The notes below the pieces were generated by a model. The model searched no databases. It had not been told where the DNA came from and saw only the letters and a program-made list of their open reading frames with translations. From Nitrosomonadaceae bacterium (GTDB taxonomy: Bacteria; Pseudomonadota; Gammaproteobacteria; Burkholderiales; Nitrosomonadaceae), in the NCBI GenBank assembly GCA_014190895.1, contig BJGV01000002.1, positions 81,221-145,220 on the forward strand: 64,000 bases of DNA, written 5' to 3'. Shown here piece after piece: positions 31,709-41,335 of the stretch; positions within the stretch are counted from its first letter, which is position 1, and the number at the start of each line of letters is the position of its first letter. A program made the position numbers and the translations under genes.

Positions 31709-32639
31709 TCTTTTTTTTGAAACAATCACCAAGTTGCATCGAATGGCCTGCTATAAATTCTGTAATATTTAGTTTTTTTCCGCCAGGTCTCTGCACAATT
31801 TCTAATACTAATCGACCGTTGCCACAAGCTATCGCGATACCTTCTCGTCCAATTGCAATAATTTCTCCCGGATCGCCACCAGAACCAGCAACCGCCCTTG
31901 CTTGCCATATTTTCAGAGGAATTCCATGCATTAGAGAGTATTTTCCGGGGCGAGGATTAAATGCCCGTATAGCGCAGTTAATTTCTTTTGCGCTAAGCCG
32001 CCAATCAATTTCCCCGTCAATTTTCTTGAATTTTGACGCGTATTGCGCAGTTTGCTCATCTTGAGGTACTGCTACGAGATTTCCATGGGTTATTAGTGTC
32101 AAACTTTCTACGATGCATTGTGCTCCAAGTATGGCCAGTTTATCGTGTAAAGTTTGCGCGGTTTCATCATGTGCAATAGAAATAATTTGCTGCATTAGTA
32201 TGGCTCCAGTATCGAGACCTTGATCCATTTGCATGATGGTGATACCCGTTTCTTGGTCACCCATTAATATCGCCCATTGAATGGGCGCCGCACCTCGCCA
32301 ACGTGGTAAGAGTGAGGCATGGATATTAAAACAACCAAAGCGCGGAATATTTAAAACGGCTAGGGGTAGAATCAGACCATAAGCCGCCACTACCATTACA
32401 TCTGCACGGGCAATCGTCAGTTGTGCATGTAGATCAGATTGTTTGAGTGATTGTGGTTGTAGCAGAGTAAGTTTGTATTGTTGTGCTAGTAATTTGACCG
32501 GACTTATAGCGGTTTTCATGCCGCGTCCAGCAGGACGATCAGGCTGGGTTAATACCAAGACAATCTCATGCCCGGCGTCCACTAACGCCCTGAGCGCGGC
32601 AGCAGCAAACATCGGAGTGCCGGCAAATATTATTCTCAT
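31701..32639 (-). CDS. fmt: Methionyl-tRNA formyltransferase
   Basis: Formylates initiator Met-tRNA with 10-formyltetrahydrofolate. The N-terminal Rossmann domain begins RIIFAGTPMFAAAALRAL; the formyl-binding signature FNIHASLLPRWRGAAPIQWAI and GITIMQMDQGLDTGAIL are intact; the C-terminal tRNA-binding OB domain is present. Length 312 residues. It is followed by rsmB with a short overlap, the fmt-rsmB order common in betaproteobacteria. Confidence 0.97.
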   Translation of the reverse strand: MRIIFAGTPMFAAAALRALVDAGHEIVLVLTQPDRPAGRGMKTAISPVKLLAQQYKLTLLQPQSLKQSDLHAQLTIARADVMVVAAYGLILPLAVLNIPRFGCFNIHASLLPRWRGAAPIQWAILMGDQETGITIMQMDQGLDTGAILMQQIISIAHDETAQTLHDKLAILGAQCIVESLTLITHGNLVAVPQDEQTAQYASKFKKIDGEIDWRLSAKEINCAIRAFNPRPGKYSLMHGIPLKIWQARAVAGSGGDPGEIIAIGREGIAIACGNGRLVLEIVQRPGGKKLNITEFIAGHSMQLGDCFKKKND

Positions 32640-32759
32640 CTTGGAAAAATTGCGGTATTAATAAACAAAGCGTGTTTCCTGTAACTGTAGATCGTAGAGA
32701 TTACTCAGGCAACCGAGCTATTTAGAAACCTACTTGATAGCAAACGATCAATGGCCATA

Positions 32760-33245
32760 TTATTTTTGTTGTTTCTTTAATTTTGATTTTAAGCGTAGTT
32801 GTTTTAGTCGAGAAAGGTATTCAACAAATACCTTACCCAACAGATGATCCATCTCATGTTGAATGCATACTGCTAATAATCCCTCGGCGCTGATTACAAA
32901 AGAGTCCCCATCTATATTAAGGGCTCTGACCGTTATATATTCAGCGCGCCGTACTTTTTCAAATACCCCCGGTACTGACAAACAACCTTCTTCGCAGGTA
33001 GATTCACCACTAGCGGCTATAATTTCTGGATTAATAAATACATGTAATGCGTCACGAGAGTCAGAAATGTCAATTACAATTACGCATTGATGCACATCAA
33101 CTTGCGTTGCCGCTAAACCAATACCGTGAGCAGCATACATTGTTTCTGTCATGTCTTGGACTAGGGTTTGGATTTCAACAGTCACTTCCCGTACTGGAGT
33201 TGCCAATTTATGCAATCGTTCATCTGGGTACTGTAATATTTTCAT
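32760..33245 (-). CDS. def: Peptide deformylase
   Basis: Removes the N-terminal formyl group from nascent proteins. The three family motifs are intact: [21 protein letters not shown] (metal cysteine) and [17 protein letters not shown] (two metal histidines and the catalytic glutamate). About 161 residues. I used the ATG at 33245 (MKILQYPD), giving the standard N-terminus; the frame opens nine bases earlier. It precedes fmt by 120 bases. Confidence 0.97.
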   Translation of the reverse strand: MKILQYPDERLHKLATPVREVTVEIQTLVQDMTETMYAAHGIGLAATQVDVHQCVIVIDISDSRDALHVFINPEIIAASGESTCEEGCLSVPGVFEKVRRAEYITVRALNIDGDSFVISAEGLLAVCIQHEMDHLLGKVFVEYLSRLKQLRLKSKLKKQQK

Positions 33246-33254
33246 AGAAGTCAT

Positions 33255-33691
33255 AAGTAGACGCGTATATTTAATGGTGCCGTACTTAAAATAAACCGAG
33301 TTTGATCGCTATAATCTAAATTCCCAATACATAGTCTTATTATATCTCTGATCCTGTTTACGGGCTCCCTTCTCAGTTCTTTAGCTAGCTTGTTGGCATT
33401 ATTTTTATTAATCTTTCTGTGTACACTCAATTATTTTGAGTTAATAATAGCCACGTAATGTCGGATAAGAGCAATCCTGTTTATAGTACATTCGTATAGA
33501 GCCGAGGGGGGATAATTTAAATCACTTGTATTAAATTAAACCGTTGTCATAATACGGATTCATATGTTCTTTAAATTTCCTCAATTTGATTTATTATCTA
33601 AGCATTTATATTACTATTGCGAGCGATTAGCTATGCGCGTGATATTATTTAAGGCATTTACAGACAACTCGGAGACATCTATAGGAGCTTC
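33255..33691. other. 437-bp intergenic region between def and topB (divergent)
   Basis: AT-rich, with no gene of recognisable sequence. It contains a TATAAT (33310-33315) lacking a convincing -35, a short palindrome near 33427-33443 (ACTCAA...TTGAGT), and an AGGAG ribosome site for topB. In many relatives lysM, dprA and smg genes occupy the def-topB gap; I see no remnant of them here. Confidence 0.6.
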
Positions 33692-36214
33692 ATGGGTAGA
33701 ACTTTAATCATAGCCGAAAAACCCTCTGTAGCCGCTGATATCGCGCGAGTGTTAGGCGGTTTTGTTAAACATACTGATTATTTTGAGAGTGAGCAGTATG
33801 TGCTGTCATCAGCTGTAGGTCATTTACTTGAGCTTGTAGTATCGGATAAGTATGAAGTTAAGCGCGGCAAATGGAGTTTCGCTAATTTACCAGTTATTCC
33901 TCCATATTTTGATCTTAAACCCATTGAGAAAACCGAGTCTCGTCTTAAACTCCTGTCTAAACTTATCAAGCGGAAAGATGTAAATGCACTTATTAATGCT
34001 TGTGATGCGGGACGCGAAGGGGAGTTAATTTTTCATTACATTGTGCGTCATGTCGGAGTCAAAAAACCGATCAAGCGTTTATGGTTACAATCAATGACCC
34101 CTGCTTCAATTAGGGAAGGCTTTACAAAATTACTTGATAATGATGCTGTCCAATCATTGATAGAAGCTGCTGTGAGTCGATCAGAAGCTGATTGGCTAGT
34201 TGGCATCAATGGCACTCGTGCCATGACTGCGTTTAATTCTCAGGAGGGTGGTTTTCACAAGACTACTGTTGGGCGTGTACAAACACCCACACTAGCAATT
34301 TTGGTTGAACGGGAAGAAGTAATTAAAAAATTTGTTCCGCGGAGCTACTGGGAAATACATGGAATCTTTGGTGCTCAGAATGGGGATTATAAGGGACGTT
34401 GGTTTGACAAAAATTTTTTAAAGAATAAGCAAGACAGTGAGCAGAAATCTGAGCGAATATGGAAGAAAAAAGATGCCGAAATTATTTTCACTAAGTGTTA
34501 TGGTAAATCTGGATCTGTTAGCGAAGAAAGCAAGCCACTTACAGAGATATGTCCGCAACTCTATGACCTTACTAGCCTGCAACGGGAGGCTAACGCACGC
34601 TTTGGTTTTTCTGCTAAGACAACACTAGGATTGGCCCAAGCTTTATACGAGAAACATAAAGTATTGACATACCCCAGAACTGATTCGCGCGCGTTACCGG
34701 AAGATTACATTACAACCGTTCAAGATATTTTAGGTTTACTTAAGGCAGACCGATATAAGGTTTTTTCGAAACAAATTTTAAAATCTGCTTGGGTAGTACC
34801 CAACAAGCGTATTTTTAACAATAAGAAAATTTCAGATCATTTTGCCATTATTCCAACTTTACTTGAACCAACTGGCTTAAGTGAAGCAGAGGATAAACTC
34901 TATGATTTAGTGATCAAGCGATTTTTGGCAATCTTTTACCCTGCCGCCCAATTTTTGGTGACTACTCGTATTACTTATGTTGAGAATGAGACATTTAAAA
35001 CAGAAGGTAAGGTGATGATTAACTCCGGTTGGCGAGTAGTTTATGGTCAAGAAATTCAAATGGATGACGCCGATGAAAATTCAGCTTTAGTCTTAGTAAA
35101 ACCGGGGGAGCTGGTTTCTATTAAAGAAATAAACGTTATTGCTAATCAGACTCGACCGCCAGCAAGATTTAATGAGGCCACGTTACTATCGGCTATGGAG
35201 GGCGCTGGAAAATTGGTAGAGGATGAAGAATTACGTGAGGCAATGAGTGCAAAAGGACTTGGTACGCCAGCTACTCGGGCTTCAACTATTGAAGGTCTAA
35301 TATTTGAAAACTACATGCAACGCGTAGGACGTGATTTACATCCTACTGCCAAAGCCTTTTCTCTAATTACATTATTACGCGGACTAAAAATACCTGAATT
35401 GACTTCCCCTGAGTTGACTGGTAATTGGGAATTTAAGTTGCGTCAAATTGAGCAGAACCAGCTTGAGCGCAATACCTTTATGAAAGAAATTTCTAGTATG
35501 ACTCGTCACATGGTGGAACAAGCAAAAAGCCATCGTGGTGAAACTATAACTGGGAATTTTTCTAAACTTAAATTACCTTGCCCTAAGTGTAATGGATTGA
35601 TTCAAGAAACCTATAAGAAATTTCAATGTCAAGAGTGCGATTTTTTTCTTTGGAAAATTTTGGCAGGACGACAATTTGAAATTGCCGAGGTTGAAGAACT
35701 TATTACCAAGAATGAAATTGGTCCATTGCAAGGTTTTCGTAGCAAGATGGGGCGACTCTTTAATGCTAATATTAAACTCACCGATCAGTTCGAGATGAAA
35801 TTTGATTTTGGTGACAGTAACAAGGAAGGAGCTGAAGAAGTAAATTTTTCAGGTCAAGAATCGCTAGGCAAATGTCCTCGATGTGATAACCGAGTCTTTG
35901 AGCACGGTGTAAGTTATATTTGCGAGAAAGCTGTTGGTGGGTTGCGCACATGTAACTTTAGAACTGGGAAAATAATTTTAAATCGCCAGATTGAACGCGA
36001 GCAAATTATTAAATTACTTAGTTTTGGAAAAACTGATTTACTGTCTAAGTTTATTTCCAAGAGAGGTAGACCATTTTCAGCTTACTTATTAACCGGTATA
36101 GATGGAAAGATGGGGTTTGAGTTTGAGCCAAGAAAAGCGAAGGCGGGCTCAGAAAATAAAATAGTAAAGCCTCGAGCTAAGGCACTTTTAGCTAAAAAAC
36201 CCCCTACTCGCTAA
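33692..36214 (+). CDS. topB: DNA topoisomerase III (type IA)
   Basis: Type IA topoisomerase that passes single strands through a transient 5'-phosphotyrosine break. The Toprim domain begins TLIIAEKPSVAADIARVLGG with acidic motif NACDAGREGELIF. The catalytic tyrosine lies in VLTYPRTDSRALPEDY. Two zinc-ribbon-like C-terminal segments follow (LPCPKCNGLIQETYKKFQC, LGKCPRCDNRVFEHG). At 840 residues it resembles the longer betaproteobacterial TopB rather than the 650-residue E. coli form. Plasmid and ICE TopB proteins are similar, but no mobile-element genes flank it. Confidence 0.95.
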   Translation: MGRTLIIAEKPSVAADIARVLGGFVKHTDYFESEQYVLSSAVGHLLELVVSDKYEVKRGKWSFANLPVIPPYFDLKPIEKTESRLKLLSKLIKRKDVNALINACDAGREGELIFHYIVRHVGVKKPIKRLWLQSMTPASIREGFTKLLDNDAVQSLIEAAVSRSEADWLVGINGTRAMTAFNSQEGGFHKTTVGRVQTPTLAILVEREEVIKKFVPRSYWEIHGIFGAQNGDYKGRWFDKNFLKNKQDSEQKSERIWKKKDAEIIFTKCYGKSGSVSEESKPLTEICPQLYDLTSLQREANARFGFSAKTTLGLAQALYEKHKVLTYPRTDSRALPEDYITTVQDILGLLKADRYKVFSKQILKSAWVVPNKRIFNNKKISDHFAIIPTLLEPTGLSEAEDKLYDLVIKRFLAIFYPAAQFLVTTRITYVENETFKTEGKVMINSGWRVVYGQEIQMDDADENSALVLVKPGELVSIKEINVIANQTRPPARFNEATLLSAMEGAGKLVEDEELREAMSAKGLGTPATRASTIEGLIFENYMQRVGRDLHPTAKAFSLITLLRGLKIPELTSPELTGNWEFKLRQIEQNQLERNTFMKEISSMTRHMVEQAKSHRGETITGNFSKLKLPCPKCNGLIQETYKKFQCQECDFFLWKILAGRQFEIAEVEELITKNEIGPLQGFRSKMGRLFNANIKLTDQFEMKFDFGDSNKEGAEEVNFSGQESLGKCPRCDNRVFEHGVSYICEKAVGGLRTCNFRTGKIILNRQIEREQIIKLLSFGKTDLLSKFISKRGRPFSAYLLTGIDGKMGFEFEPRKAKAGSENKIVKPRAKALLAKKPPTR

Positions 36215-36327
36215 ATATAATCTTGTTTTCGGCGAGCCCCAGAAGGCCCAGCTTCTTAGCTCAACGAATGAGAGCGTTGCTGCGACGTCATGATTGCTAA
36301 CAGTGGTGTCTATAACCTAAAAGTATT

Positions 36328-36585
36328 TTATAGTTTTATACCAAAGATAGCTGGGAACAGGTATCTTAGTATAGCTCCCACGACCCAGATTACGAGTATC
36401 AGGCTAATAAGAACCGCCAGTCCATCGCCTATAGTTGACATGAGAGTTGAGCCGAAGCTACCAAATTCTTCTTGTCCAGATTCGTTACGCCTACGAACTT
36501 TGCGTCTTCTGACCCATAGTTGCAGGAAAATCGCAACAGGAATCAGCAAAAGAGCAGTTAGTAGTTTAAATTCAGGGCTATCCAT
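36328..36585 (-). CDS. Small two-helix inner-membrane protein
   Basis: An 85-residue protein with an N-terminal membrane helix (FKLLTALLLIPVAIFLQLWV), a strongly basic stretch (RRRKVRRRN), a short polar linker and a second helix (DGLAVLISLILVIWVVGAIL). A GAGGTTG ribosome site precedes the ATG. I do not recognise the family. The opposite strand also has an open frame over the same bases, but with less protein-like composition. Confidence 0.65.
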   Translation of the reverse strand: MDSPEFKLLTALLLIPVAIFLQLWVRRRKVRRRNESGQEEFGSFGSTLMSTIGDGLAVLISLILVIWVVGAILRYLFPAIFGIKL

Positions 36586-36939
36586 AGATCAACCTCATTC
36601 ATAATATGTTACTACAGAAATTTTTATCTTCATCATGTATTCAGTGCCCGATAGTCTAATCAGACGGCTTCTTCTAAGAGAGGCATTTTTTAATGATTAA
36701 TTTATAGTATGCCAGTATCAACACGCAACGTACCATTTTTTCTTCCACATGTCTCATATTTTAAAGAGTAATGCTTCTTTTTAGAAATTTGAGTGGAGAG
36801 GCAATGTTATTTCTTATTTTTCTAGTGTGGTGAATTCCCTTGTTACAAGACATCATGATTTCTGTAAGCGTGAACAATGTTATTCAATATACAATAGCTT
36901 AACTTAATTCAATCATCCACATGCATTGGTTGTAACCTT
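36586..36939. other. 354-bp intergenic region, no feature recognised
   Basis: AT-rich stretch between the small membrane protein and the GNAT-like gene, both genes reading away from it. I see no gene or terminator. The promoters for both genes must lie here, but none stands out. Confidence 0.5.
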
Positions 36940-38094
36940 ATGAGTGAGAAACTTAATCCATATAGCCCTATAAAAATCACTGTACATCCAGTTACAAGTC
37001 GCCGTGAAATGGGAATATTTATTGATGTGCCCTGGCGCGTTTATGCGGATGATCCCATGTGGGTGGCGCCGTTGCGTCTCGAGCGACGTCTACATTTCTC
37101 AAAATTTAATCCATTTTTCAAGCACGGAGAGTGGCAGGCATGGGTTGCTTACCTTGATAATCAACCAGTAGGGAGAATTAGCGCTCAAATAGATCAACTT
37201 CATCGTCAGTACCATGGTGCAGATACCGGCCATTTTGGTTCATTAGAGTGTATAAATAATGCAGCGGTATTTGCAACACTTATTCACACCGCTGAAGCGT
37301 GGTTAGCCGAGAGACATGCCAGATGTATTAGCGGGCCATTTAATTTTTCCATTAATCAAGAATGTGGTGTCTTGGTCGATGGTTTTGATACACCACCCGC
37401 AGTAATGATGCCACATTCCCCCAAGTGGTATGGCCAATTACTCGAAGAACAAGGTTATCGAGCATTGAAAGATCTTCTCGCATATTGGGTAAAATTAGAT
37501 TTCGAGATTCCAAAAATGATGCGTTTTTTGATAGAAAAATTTTCCAAGCGAGTGCGGATTAGGGCATTGCAACGTAATAGATTTCGTGAGGAAATGGAGA
37601 CATTGCGGGATATTTTTAATGATGCTTGGTCAGAAAATTGGGGGTTTATTCCATTTACTGAGGCTGAATTTGTTGAACTTGGCTACACTTTTCGTCTGCT
37701 TTTGCGAGATGAGTACATTCAGATTGCTGAAGTTGATGGGGTTCCCGCAGCCTTTATGGTGGCATTACCTAATTTAAATGAGATATTTTCTAAATTGAAT
37801 GGAAATTTATTCCCATTTGGGTGGATCAGATTGATTAAAAAAATTAAGTACAATGAGATTCGCACGGGTCGGGTACCTTTGATGGGAGTGCGCAAACAAT
37901 TCCAGAATACTCCTTTGGGCGTTACGTTAGCTTTTATGGTAATTAATGCACCACTGCAATATGCTCTTTCTCAGGGGTTTCAGGAAGTTGAAATGTCCTG
38001 GATACTCGAAGACAATAAATCAATGCGAGGGATTCTTGATAGCGTTGGCAGTAAGCAGTACAAGCGCTATCGAATTTATGGGAAAACATTGTGA
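36940..38094 (+). CDS. GNAT-like protein of the YghO/sphingolipid-locus type
   Basis: The 384-residue protein begins with a conserved block VPWRVYADDPMWVAPLRLER and FFKHGEWQAWVAYLDNQPVG. It has a GNAT-like middle (GPFNFSINQECGVLVDGF, MMPHSPKWYGQLLEEQGYRA) and a C-terminal acyltransferase-like lobe (LMGVRKQFQNTPLGVTLAFM, EVEMSWILEDNKSM). I believe this matches a GNAT-fold family seen near serine palmitoyltransferase and nucleotidyltransferase genes in bacterial sphingolipid loci, one member of which is reported as a bacterial ceramide synthase. That link is from memory and unproven here. The next gene is a nucleotidyltransferase, then lptF-lptG. Confidence 0.7.
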   Translation: MSEKLNPYSPIKITVHPVTSRREMGIFIDVPWRVYADDPMWVAPLRLERRLHFSKFNPFFKHGEWQAWVAYLDNQPVGRISAQIDQLHRQYHGADTGHFGSLECINNAAVFATLIHTAEAWLAERHARCISGPFNFSINQECGVLVDGFDTPPAVMMPHSPKWYGQLLEEQGYRALKDLLAYWVKLDFEIPKMMRFLIEKFSKRVRIRALQRNRFREEMETLRDIFNDAWSENWGFIPFTEAEFVELGYTFRLLLRDEYIQIAEVDGVPAAFMVALPNLNEIFSKLNGNLFPFGWIRLIKKIKYNEIRTGRVPLMGVRKQFQNTPLGVTLAFMVINAPLQYALSQGFQEVEMSWILEDNKSMRGILDSVGSKQYKRYRIYGKTL

Positions 38095-38140
38095 TCTTTA
38101 GGGTGTATAAATAAAATAATATCTCAAAGCTAAGGCTCTA

Positions 38141-38965
38141 ATGAATAAAAAAAATCAATTTTCCGCATTAGTGCTAGCAGCAGATCGGACAACGAGTGAC
38201 CCGGTTGCTAATAAATCAGGCATGGCCTGTAAGGCGTTTGCGCCAATCTGTGGAACGCCGATGGTAATTCGCGTACTGGACACACTAGAGGCCAGCGATA
38301 TGATTGGGAATATTATTCTGTGTGGACCACCCCAATCCATACTTTCCGATTGTCCAGAATTACAACAACGGATAGCGTGCGGTCGGCTTATTTGGCTGTC
38401 CAATTTAGATTCCCCTAGTCGGAGCGCTAACAAGGGTCTCGAGTACATAAATGCGAGCGATAGAGTGTTGTTGACAACAGCAGATCACGCATTACTAACG
38501 CCAGAGATTGTAGAGCATTTCCTACGTGAATCCATCAAGGTAGACGGAGATGCTACTGTTGGACTAGTTAAACATAAAGACGTCTTATCTGCTTTTCCTG
38601 GTACCAGACGTACCGTAATAAAGCTTCGTGATGGAGGTTTTTGTGGTTGCAATCTTTATTCATTTCTTAATTACGGCAGTCGAGATTTGGTCTCATTCTG
38701 GCGGCGAGCTGAGGACTTAAGAAAGTATCCTTGGCGATTAGTCGGGGAAATACTGGGCCCCATGGCTGTTTTGTCATATTTACTTGGGCTATCAACACTA
38801 GACCAGGCATTGGATGCCATTTCAGTAAAAGCAGGTGTTAAGATAAAAGCAGTGATTTTGCCCTACCCTCAAGCTGGTGTCGATGTCGATAAAGTTGAGG
38901 ATATGATGCTTGTAGAGTCCATCTTGAGAAATGAGCATTGCCTCTCTACGATAGAAAAAATCTGA
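38141..38965 (+). CDS. MobA-like NTP transferase
   Basis: A nucleotidyltransferase-fold protein (274 residues): FSALVLAADRTTSDPVANKS with the nucleotide-binding start (AxR/K pattern LAADR), VLLTTADHALLTPEIVEHFL carrying the metal-binding DxA/DH motif (TTADHALL), and GGFCGCNLYSF. It resembles MobA or sugar-phosphate nucleotidyltransferases. The substrate is unknown. It lies 46 bases after the GNAT-like gene and 54 bases before lptF, so an envelope-lipid role is plausible. Confidence 0.7.
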   Translation: MNKKNQFSALVLAADRTTSDPVANKSGMACKAFAPICGTPMVIRVLDTLEASDMIGNIILCGPPQSILSDCPELQQRIACGRLIWLSNLDSPSRSANKGLEYINASDRVLLTTADHALLTPEIVEHFLRESIKVDGDATVGLVKHKDVLSAFPGTRRTVIKLRDGGFCGCNLYSFLNYGSRDLVSFWRRAEDLRKYPWRLVGEILGPMAVLSYLLGLSTLDQALDAISVKAGVKIKAVILPYPQAGVDVDKVEDMMLVESILRNEHCLSTIEKI

Positions 38966-39019
38966 ATAATTTTATTGTGTTGTGTAAATAAGTTCTGCTG
39001 TAAAGCTGGGAAAAAGTCT

Positions 39020-40096
39020 ATGAAGATAATAGAGCGATACATTGCACAAGAACTATTGATACCATTTATAGTGGTGATCGGAATTCTCGTTGGCTTGTTT
39101 GCAAGTTTTAGTAGCGCTAATTTATTAGCAAAAGGCATAACAGAGTCTCTTGGCATGACTGTTATGTTGGAATTAGTGTTGCTTAAAACTTTAATTGCTA
39201 TGGAAGTGCTGATACCGATTGCTCTTTATGTTGCCGTTATAGTCGGCCTTGGCCGTATGTATAAAGATCAAGAGATTAACGCACTACAGTCCGCTGGTGT
39301 TGGTAATGGCCGCATCATACGTGCCGTACTTTTGGTAGCTGTCCCGCTTGGAATAATTAGTGGTGGACTCTCTATATTTGTTCGTCCTTGGGCTTATGAG
39401 AAGAATTATATTTTGAATGCACAGGCGGAAGCGGAATTAAACACAAATCGATTTCAGACAGGACGTTTTTATGGAACCGAAAAGAGTGGTAGAGTAATTT
39501 ATATTCAGGCTAAGGATGAATCTGGAAATATAATGCAAGGAGTTTTTCATTATATTAAAAAAGCTAATGGCAGTGAAATTATTGTAGCTAATAAAGGTCA
39601 GCAAATGAAGTCAGGAATTGATGAGCGTTCTCAAATACATTTGTTCGATGGTTCTATATACAGACTTACGCATACTTTAACAAAAGATACCGTCACTCGT
39701 TTTAAGAAATTGATATATTTTACCAACGAAGAGAATGTGCTAGATTATAGGCGAAAAACGGCTTCAATTAGCGCGTTAATGGACTCGGATCAGCCTGGCG
39801 ATATTGCTGAACGCCAATGGCGATTTTCTCGTTCTATTGGAACAATTCTGCTGGCTCTTATAGCGGTTTCATTTAGTCGCACATCTCCTCGACAAGGCAG
39901 GAATAACAAAACTTTTTTTCTGGCAGCCCTGGTTTATTCTATTTATTATATTTTGCATGGGTTGGCTCAGACTTGGGTAACGCAGGGTAAAGTTGGTAGC
40001 GTTCCCGGGGTTTGGTGGTTATACGTATTAATGTTTATTGTCGCGTTTAGTTTTCTTTCCCCTGGTTTTTGGCGACAATTATTTTCGCGTCGATGA
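39020..40096 (+). CDS. lptF: LPS export permease LptF
   Basis: One of the two permease subunits of the LptB2FGC transporter, which extracts LPS from the inner membrane. It has the YjgP/YjgQ pattern: N-terminal helix IIERYIAQELLIPFIVVIGILV, amphipathic coupling stretch, a periplasmic beta-jellyroll (residues about 130-260) and three C-terminal helices. I used the ATG at 39020; the frame also opens at a TTG 45 bases earlier. It overlaps lptG by four bases (ATGA). Confidence 0.95.
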   Translation: MKIIERYIAQELLIPFIVVIGILVGLFASFSSANLLAKGITESLGMTVMLELVLLKTLIAMEVLIPIALYVAVIVGLGRMYKDQEINALQSAGVGNGRIIRAVLLVAVPLGIISGGLSIFVRPWAYEKNYILNAQAEAELNTNRFQTGRFYGTEKSGRVIYIQAKDESGNIMQGVFHYIKKANGSEIIVANKGQQMKSGIDERSQIHLFDGSIYRLTHTLTKDTVTRFKKLIYFTNEENVLDYRRKTASISALMDSDQPGDIAERQWRFSRSIGTILLALIAVSFSRTSPRQGRNNKTFFLAALVYSIYYILHGLAQTWVTQGKVGSVPGVWWLYVLMFIVAFSFLSPGFWRQLFSRR

Positions 40097-41160
40097 TATT
40101 AATAATTAACCGTTACCTTGCATCACAAATCTTTATTGGCCTATGCCTTGCCGCCGCCGTGCTTTTACCATTGTTTAGTTTTCTTGACTTGTTAGAGCAA
40201 TTGGACTCTGTAGGAAAAGGAACATACCAGACCAGAGATGCTTTTTTGTATACCGCTTTATTGTTGCCGCGCAGATTTATCCAACTTACGCCATTTATTG
40301 CATTATTAGGCAATGTGATTGCTTTAGGGCGAATGGCCATTAATTTAGAATTGACAGCACTAAGAGTAGCAGGTGTCTCTCCTGCCCGCATTAGCCTGGC
40401 ACCACTCTGGGTCGGCGTAGTTCTTTTGTTATTTGTTGCTATCTTAGAAGAATTTGTTGCCCCACAATTTCAACAAGATGCCATTTTACAGCGGGCTGTT
40501 GCACTTGATAAGAGTGTTCAGCTTGGTAAAAATCTTGGCATCTGGACCCGAGATGAGCATTATATATTACGTATTGGTGAGATGGTGCATGCTCAAAAAG
40601 CAGAAGATATTGAGTTGCTAAATTTTGACGATAACGGTTTTTTGTTAACTTATATTCATGCAAAGTATGCCGATATTCTCAGTGATAATTTATGGGAATT
40701 ACGGGGTGTAACCACTAAAACGTTTACTGGGGAACAGATTGATTCTGTAAGTGCAGACTCAATGAGTTGGAAATCATTTTTAAATCCAAAGAATGTAGCG
40801 ACTCTGACTAAGCCCCCAGAAAGTCTTGCCCCTTCCGAATTATTTCAACATGTAAGTTTCTTGAATGCCACGGGTCAAGAAACGGATGCTCACGCGCTTA
40901 CTTTGTGGCGGAAAATTGGAGGAGCACTGACAACAATTGCAATGTTATTGCTCCCCATACCGATCGTCCTTAGATTTACACGAACAGGTTTTGGAAGTAA
41001 ATTAGTATCTGCGGCCTTGATTGGCATAGGTATCTACTTGCTTGATCAAATTATTGCAAACGTAGGTTTGTTATGGCACTTGAATCCGCTGTTAATCGGG
41101 ATATTTCCTGGTCTGACGTTGATTGTATTATCGAGTTTCTGGTTATTAAGAACTCCCTAG
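40093..41160 (+). CDS. lptG: LPS export permease LptG
   Basis: Second permease of the Lpt transporter. Helix 1 (ILIINRYLASQIFIGLCLAA) and the conserved RYL start, a central periplasmic domain and C-terminal helices (LWRKIGGALTTIAMLLLPIP, GIGIYLLDQIIANVGLLW) are visible. It starts at an ATG overlapping the lptF stop by four bases. About 355 residues. The pair is normally essential in LPS-containing Gram-negatives. Confidence 0.95.
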   Translation: MILIINRYLASQIFIGLCLAAAVLLPLFSFLDLLEQLDSVGKGTYQTRDAFLYTALLLPRRFIQLTPFIALLGNVIALGRMAINLELTALRVAGVSPARISLAPLWVGVVLLLFVAILEEFVAPQFQQDAILQRAVALDKSVQLGKNLGIWTRDEHYILRIGEMVHAQKAEDIELLNFDDNGFLLTYIHAKYADILSDNLWELRGVTTKTFTGEQIDSVSADSMSWKSFLNPKNVATLTKPPESLAPSELFQHVSFLNATGQETDAHALTLWRKIGGALTTIAMLLLPIPIVLRFTRTGFGSKLVSAALIGIGIYLLDQIIANVGLLWHLNPLLIGIFPGLTLIVLSSFWLLRTP

Positions 41161-41335
41161 ACACAGATATAATATGCTCATTAAAAAATGGTTTAAAGGG
41201 TGATTTGTATTAAGTTGGCAAAAAAAGATAAGTTGGGTAACTTTATGCTTTTACTGAGGCGCCCTGTTAGACATGTAATTAGTATATAGTATCGTTAACA
41301 CTATTGATTTTACATAGTATTTTAGCGCGACTCTC

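Noticed and set aside
33632..33706. 25-codon frame overlapping the topB start
   Set aside because: It lacks a ribosome site and recognisable sequence; likely chance.
36290..36604. Plus-strand frame opposite the small membrane protein
   Set aside because: The minus-strand protein has clear membrane helices, a basic loop and a ribosome site; this one does not.
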